Under the pieces are notes generated by a model, which saw only the letters and a program-made list of their open reading frames with translations, was not told the DNA's origin and ran no database searches. Below are positions 15,140 through 17,537 of a stretch of DNA of 17,537 bases, in pieces. Each line of letters starts with the position of its first letter. Position 1 is the first letter of the stretch. The position numbers were made by a program, and so were the translations under genes. Source of the DNA: Holophagales bacterium (GTDB taxonomy: Bacteria; Acidobacteriota; Holophagae; Holophagales; Holophagaceae); contig JAITFL010000178.1 of the NCBI GenBank assembly GCA_031281385.1, positions 1-17,537 of the forward strand, given 5' to 3'.

Positions 15140-15915
15140 CTTTTATTCTTGCTGGTAAAGTACCAGATGGCAGCGCCAATGAGTACGAAAAATATGCCCG
15201 TGATGCGCCCGGTGGAGAGCCAAGTGCTATTTAGCCAAAGCCCGCGATCAATGTCGCCGCGCCATGTTTCAAGGATTATGCGGAAAGCCCCCTCTAGCAT
15301 GAAGTACATGGCCGAGGTTTGCCCAAAAAATTTTCTGCGCCGCAAAAAAATGGTCAGCAAAACAAAAATGGCCAAGTTGGAAAGACAAAAATACAATTGG
15401 ACGGGGTGCAGCGAAATTTCCAGCGGCGTGCCAAAACGGGCCGCCTCGTGGCTGTGGAAGGTTATGGCCCACGGGAGTTCGCAGTAGGCCCCATAGCAGC
15501 AGCCAGCTGCAATACAGCCCAAGCGGCCGATGGCTTGGCCGATGGGAACGGCATAAGTAATGGCATCTAGTGTTTTTGCGAATGGCAGTTTTTGTCGCCT
15601 AATTTTCCAGTAGAATGCGGCGCAGGCCAAAAGAATTCCGCCATGTATCGCGCCTCCCGCCCTTAGCATGCTAAGGCTGAATATGCTTTCCAACGGTTCC
15701 CCCTTGAACAAATCCACTAGGATCAGTAGCAGTTTTGAACCCACCACGCCGGCTATGAGGAGGGTGATGCTTAAGTCAACTATGGACTCTGGGGCCATCC
15801 CATCTCGCTGGGCTTGCTGCTTAGCAAGCCAGAGCGCTGCCAAAAAGCCGATGGCCATCATAAGGCCGTACGTGCCAATTTCAAATGATCCGATTCTAAA
15901 GAGGATTGGGTGCAT
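15115..15915 (-). CDS. lgt: Prolipoprotein diacylglyceryl transferase
   Basis: The 266-residue product is an inner-membrane protein with about seven hydrophobic segments. It transfers diacylglycerol from phosphatidylglycerol to the lipobox Cys of prolipoproteins, the first step of lipoprotein maturation. Signatures visible are the N-terminal FEIGTYGLMMAIGFLAAL, GGAIHGGIL in the loop bearing the conserved His/Gly residues, and GRLGCIAAGCCYG (about 130-142), which matches the Lgt signature with its conserved Arg. ISLHPVQLYF and a C-terminal EGAFRIILETWRGD carry further conserved polar residues. The start has AGGA nine bases upstream. The last few residues come from a heptad repeat array. It is divergent from lpxD and probably co-transcribed with rluD. 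Confidence 0.95.
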   Translation of the reverse strand: MHPILFRIGSFEIGTYGLMMAIGFLAALWLAKQQAQRDGMAPESIVDLSITLLIAGVVGSKLLLILVDLFKGEPLESIFSLSMLRAGGAIHGGILLACAAFYWKIRRQKLPFAKTLDAITYAVPIGQAIGRLGCIAAGCCYGAYCELPWAITFHSHEAARFGTPLEISLHPVQLYFCLSNLAIFVLLTIFLRRRKFFGQTSAMYFMLEGAFRIILETWRGDIDRGLWLNSTWLSTGRITGIFFVLIGAAIWYFTSKNKSQGSGVRD

Positions 15916-15948
15916 GGCTTTCCTTTTGCGAAAGAGGGCTGCATCACT

Positions 15949-15969
15949 ATTGTCTATTGTTTATTCTCA
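15949..15969 (-). repeat. Tandem 7-bp repeat array, type B, three units (lgt side)
   Basis: On the minus strand the bases read TGAGAAT, AAACAAT, AGACAAT (consensus nnACAAT). It is an inverted copy of the array at 16048-16068, with 17 of 21 bases identical, so each array reads toward its own gene (lgt here, lpxD there). Confidence 0.55.
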
Positions 15970-15991
15970 TACTTTCATGCGGAAATGTCCA
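15963..15991 (-). promoter_or_regulatory. Possible lgt promoter ending in the heptad array
   Basis: On the minus strand TGGACA (15986-15991, 5 of 6) is followed after 17 bp by GAGAAT (15963-15968, 4 of 6), which is part of the first heptad of the type B array. Transcription would begin near 15957, about 40 bases before the lgt ATG. Confidence 0.35.
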
Positions 15992-16046
15992 TTGAGTTAC
16001 CCGTGAAACGCAGACTTTTTTGGGCGGTATGGTTCCGGCCTGCAAA

Positions 16047-16075
16047 TTGACAATTCACAATGGACAATGGACAAT
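16047..16075 (+). promoter_or_regulatory. Possible lpxD promoter inside the heptad array
   Basis: TTGACA (16047-16052, perfect) and GACAAT (16070-16075, 4 of 6) are separated by 17 bp. Both hexamers fall within the repeated heptads. Transcription would begin near 16082, about 54 bases before the lpxD ATG. Confidence 0.4.
16048..16075 (+). repeat. Tandem 7-bp repeat array, type B, four units (lpxD side)
   Basis: The bases read TGACAAT, TCACAAT, GGACAAT, GGACAAT: four heptads with consensus nnACAAT, the last two identical. It forms an imperfect inverted pair with 15949-15969, 78 bp apart. The rest of 15916-16135 has no gene I can support. Confidence 0.65.
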
Positions 16076-16135
16076 TGTGGATGCGGCCTACAGTCGCGCT
16101 GGGCGAACTTACTTCGTCCTTAAAGGCAGGCGAAA

Positions 16136-17152
16136 ATGTCTCAAACAGAAATCACAGCGCAGGAGCTTGCAGACTGGCTTAGCGGCACTTTGATCAACTG
16201 CCCGCCCGAAAAGGCGTTTAGCGAAGTGTTGCCTTTGGACAGGGCTGTGCAGACGTCCATCAGCTTTCTGTCAAACCCCAAATATGCTTCAAAGGCCCTA
16301 GAGAGCAAGGCGGGGCTGATCTTGGCCGCGCCGGGCCGCGACTTGGGTTCGCAGTCGGTACTAGAGGTTAAAGACCCATATTTAGCGTTTGCCAAGTGTA
16401 CACAAAAGCTCCACCCAGAACCAAAGCCAGTCTTCTCCAGTTATGCCATCCATCCATCGGCAACTCTTGGCGCGGAATGTTCTATCGCAGCTAGTGCTAC
16501 GATAGGGGCCCGCACTGTTCTGGGGAACAGAGCGATCATCCATCCAGGAGTGCATATCGCCGAAGACTGTCGCATGGGCGATGACTGCGAATTGTTCCCC
16601 GGAGTTGTTCTGTACCGAAAAACTATTTTAGGCGACAGGGTGCGGATACACGCCAATAGCGTCTTGGGCGCCGATGGCTACGGGTACGCCTTTCACGGAG
16701 GCCGCCACGAAAAGGTGCCGCAAATCGGATGGGTGGAAGTTGGGGACGATGTAGAGATAGGTGCCAGCACTACAATTGACAGGGGCGCACTGGGCCCGAC
16801 AAAAATTGGCACAGGCACAAAAATTGACAATCTCTGTCAGATAGCTCACAACGTGCATATCGGCAAGCACTGCCTAATCGTTAGTCAGACGGGCATATCT
16901 GGCTCGACAACGCTTGGAGACCATGTGACGCTTGCAGGCAAGGTGGGCACTGCGGGGCACATCCACATTGGCTCGCGCAGCGTCATCAGCGGAAATTCAA
17001 TGATCGCCAAGGATGTCCCCGACGGCAGCCATCTGAGCGGCTACCTAGCTAGGCCGCATCGGGAGTGGATGGAGAGCCAAGCTGCCGTCAACCGCCTGCC
17101 CAAGATACTGAAAAAACTACTTGCAGCAGCGGAGAAAGACGAAAAAAACTAA
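16136..17152 (+). CDS. lpxD: UDP-3-O-acylglucosamine N-acyltransferase
   Basis: The 338-residue product has the normal LpxD length. The cytosolic trimeric enzyme adds a 3-hydroxyacyl chain from acyl carrier protein to the 2-amino group of UDP-3-O-acylglucosamine, an early step of lipid A synthesis. Residues 1-100 form the uridine-binding domain (LADWLSGTLI, SISFLSNPKY). Residues 105-300 are a left-handed β-helix of hexapeptide repeats (ATLGAECSIAASATIGARTVLG and onward). Conserved LGADGYGYAF (177-186), GASTTIDRGALGPTKIGTG and QIAHNVHIG, with the catalytic His at 238, are all present. A C-terminal helix follows. The ATG has AGG five bases upstream. No other lpx or fab gene is adjacent, unlike the bamA-skp-lpxD-fabZ-lpxA cluster of enterobacteria. 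Confidence 0.97.
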   Translation: MSQTEITAQELADWLSGTLINCPPEKAFSEVLPLDRAVQTSISFLSNPKYASKALESKAGLILAAPGRDLGSQSVLEVKDPYLAFAKCTQKLHPEPKPVFSSYAIHPSATLGAECSIAASATIGARTVLGNRAIIHPGVHIAEDCRMGDDCELFPGVVLYRKTILGDRVRIHANSVLGADGYGYAFHGGRHEKVPQIGWVEVGDDVEIGASTTIDRGALGPTKIGTGTKIDNLCQIAHNVHIGKHCLIVSQTGISGSTTLGDHVTLAGKVGTAGHIHIGSRSVISGNSMIAKDVPDGSHLSGYLARPHREWMESQAAVNRLPKILKKLLAAAEKDEKN

Positions 17153-17172
17153 AGCGCGGAATAGGGCGCAAA

Positions 17173-17200
17173 TTGCCATCGGCGGCGCATCTCGTATAAT
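17173..17200 (+). promoter_or_regulatory. σ70-type promoter for ettA
   Basis: TTGCCA (17173-17178, 5 of 6) and a perfect TATAAT (17195-17200) are separated by 16 bp. Transcription would begin near 17207, giving a leader of about 38 bases before the ettA ATG. So ettA need not depend on transcription from lpxD. Confidence 0.6.
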
Positions 17201-17244
17201 AATTTAGAAATGAAGCATATCTGTAATAAGCGCTTGGGGGGCAA

Positions 17245-17537
17245 ATGGCAAAAACAGAAGAGCCTACGATCATCTACTCGATGATGCGCGTTTCAAAAAT
17301 CTACAACAACAAGCCAGTCATCAAAGACATCAGCTTGGGGTACTACTATGGCGCAAAGATAGGCGTATTGGGCCTTAACGGCAGTGGCAAGTCAACCGTG
17401 CTCAGGATAATGGCTGGGGTTGACAAGGACTTCAATGGGGAGGCGGTGCTTAGCAAGGGCTATTCCACGGGCCTTTTGGAGCAAGACCCCATACTCGATG
17501 ATTCTAAGACTGTGCGCGAGGTCGTTGAAGAGGGGGC
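17245..17537 (+). CDS. ettA: Energy-dependent translational throttle protein EttA, N-terminal fragment (ABC-F ATPase)
   Basis: Ninety-seven codons are present before the window ends. The peptide reads YSMMRVSKIY, then KPVIKDISLGYYYGAKIGVL, the Walker A motif GLNGSGKST (residues 43-51), RIMAGVDKDFNGEA and VREVVEEG. These closely follow the start of EttA as I know it (motifs such as GAKIGVLGLNGAGKST and LRIMAGIDKD). EttA binds the ribosomal E site and gates the first elongation step according to the ATP/ADP ratio; ABC-F proteins have two ATPase domains and no membrane part. A GGGGGG run lies just before the ATG. The rest of the first domain, the P-site linker and the second domain are beyond the window. 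Confidence 0.92.
   Translation, partial: MAKTEEPTIIYSMMRVSKIYNNKPVIKDISLGYYYGAKIGVLGLNGSGKSTVLRIMAGVDKDFNGEAVLSKGYSTGLLEQDPILDDSKTVREVVEEG

Noticed and set aside
16003..16050. Tiny ORF of 15 codons (GTG start) upstream of lpxD
   Set aside because: It is too short, has no ribosome-binding site and ends inside the heptad array; no support for translation.

Overview
The window (17,537 bases, roughly balanced GC) comes from a Gram-negative bacterium. It carries a lipid A gene (lpxD), a lipoprotein-processing gene (lgt) and several exported, barrel-like proteins. A σ factor / small membrane protein / DUF4252 cassette, with a DUF4097 protein close by, resembles arrangements I associate with Acidobacteriota. 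That placement is an inference from gene families and is not proven here. Nothing points to a phage, plasmid or insertion sequence: the genes are ordinary chromosomal ones and none appears broken.

Layout. Bases 1-97 hold the first 32 codons of urocanate hydratase (hutU, minus strand), with an extended -10 promoter behind it. A divergent gene (334-1335, plus) encodes an exported DUF4097 protein. The minus-strand gene nrdJ (1396-4755) encodes a B12-dependent ribonucleotide reductase; its upstream region has two NrdR-box-like operators 32 bp apart, one filling the spacer of a TTGACA promoter. Reading away from nrdJ is a tightly packed plus-strand operon (5131-6723): ECF-like σ factor, small one-pass membrane protein (probable anti-σ) and exported DUF4252 protein. 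A small unknown exported protein follows (6781-7242). It converges on a minus-strand pair, transketolase (8321-10303) then a DUF3187 predicted envelope protein (7291-8286).

Between transketolase and the next minus-strand gene lies about 330 bp with three consecutive strong hairpins. That next gene is a large hybrid histidine kinase (10636-13902; sensor, PAS, HisKA, HATPase, receiver, Hpt). Then come an RluD-type pseudouridine synthase (14015-15010), a possible 31-codon ORF (15020-15115) and lgt (15115-15915), all minus. The divergent lgt/lpxD region and the lgt/rluD gap contain short tandem arrays of 7-bp units of two types. The window ends with lpxD (16136-17152, plus) and the first 97 codons of ettA, an ABC-F translation factor, preceded by a good σ70-type promoter.

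Functional themes are cell-envelope biogenesis and surveillance (lpxD, lgt, σ/anti-σ/DUF4252, DUF4097, DUF3187), nucleotide and carbon metabolism (nrdJ, tkt, hutU), and translation (rluD family, ettA). The less routine items are the predicted NrdR operator pair, the heptad arrays around lgt, the three-hairpin spacer and the σ/anti-σ/DUF4252 cassette. I found no clearly new defence or mobile system.
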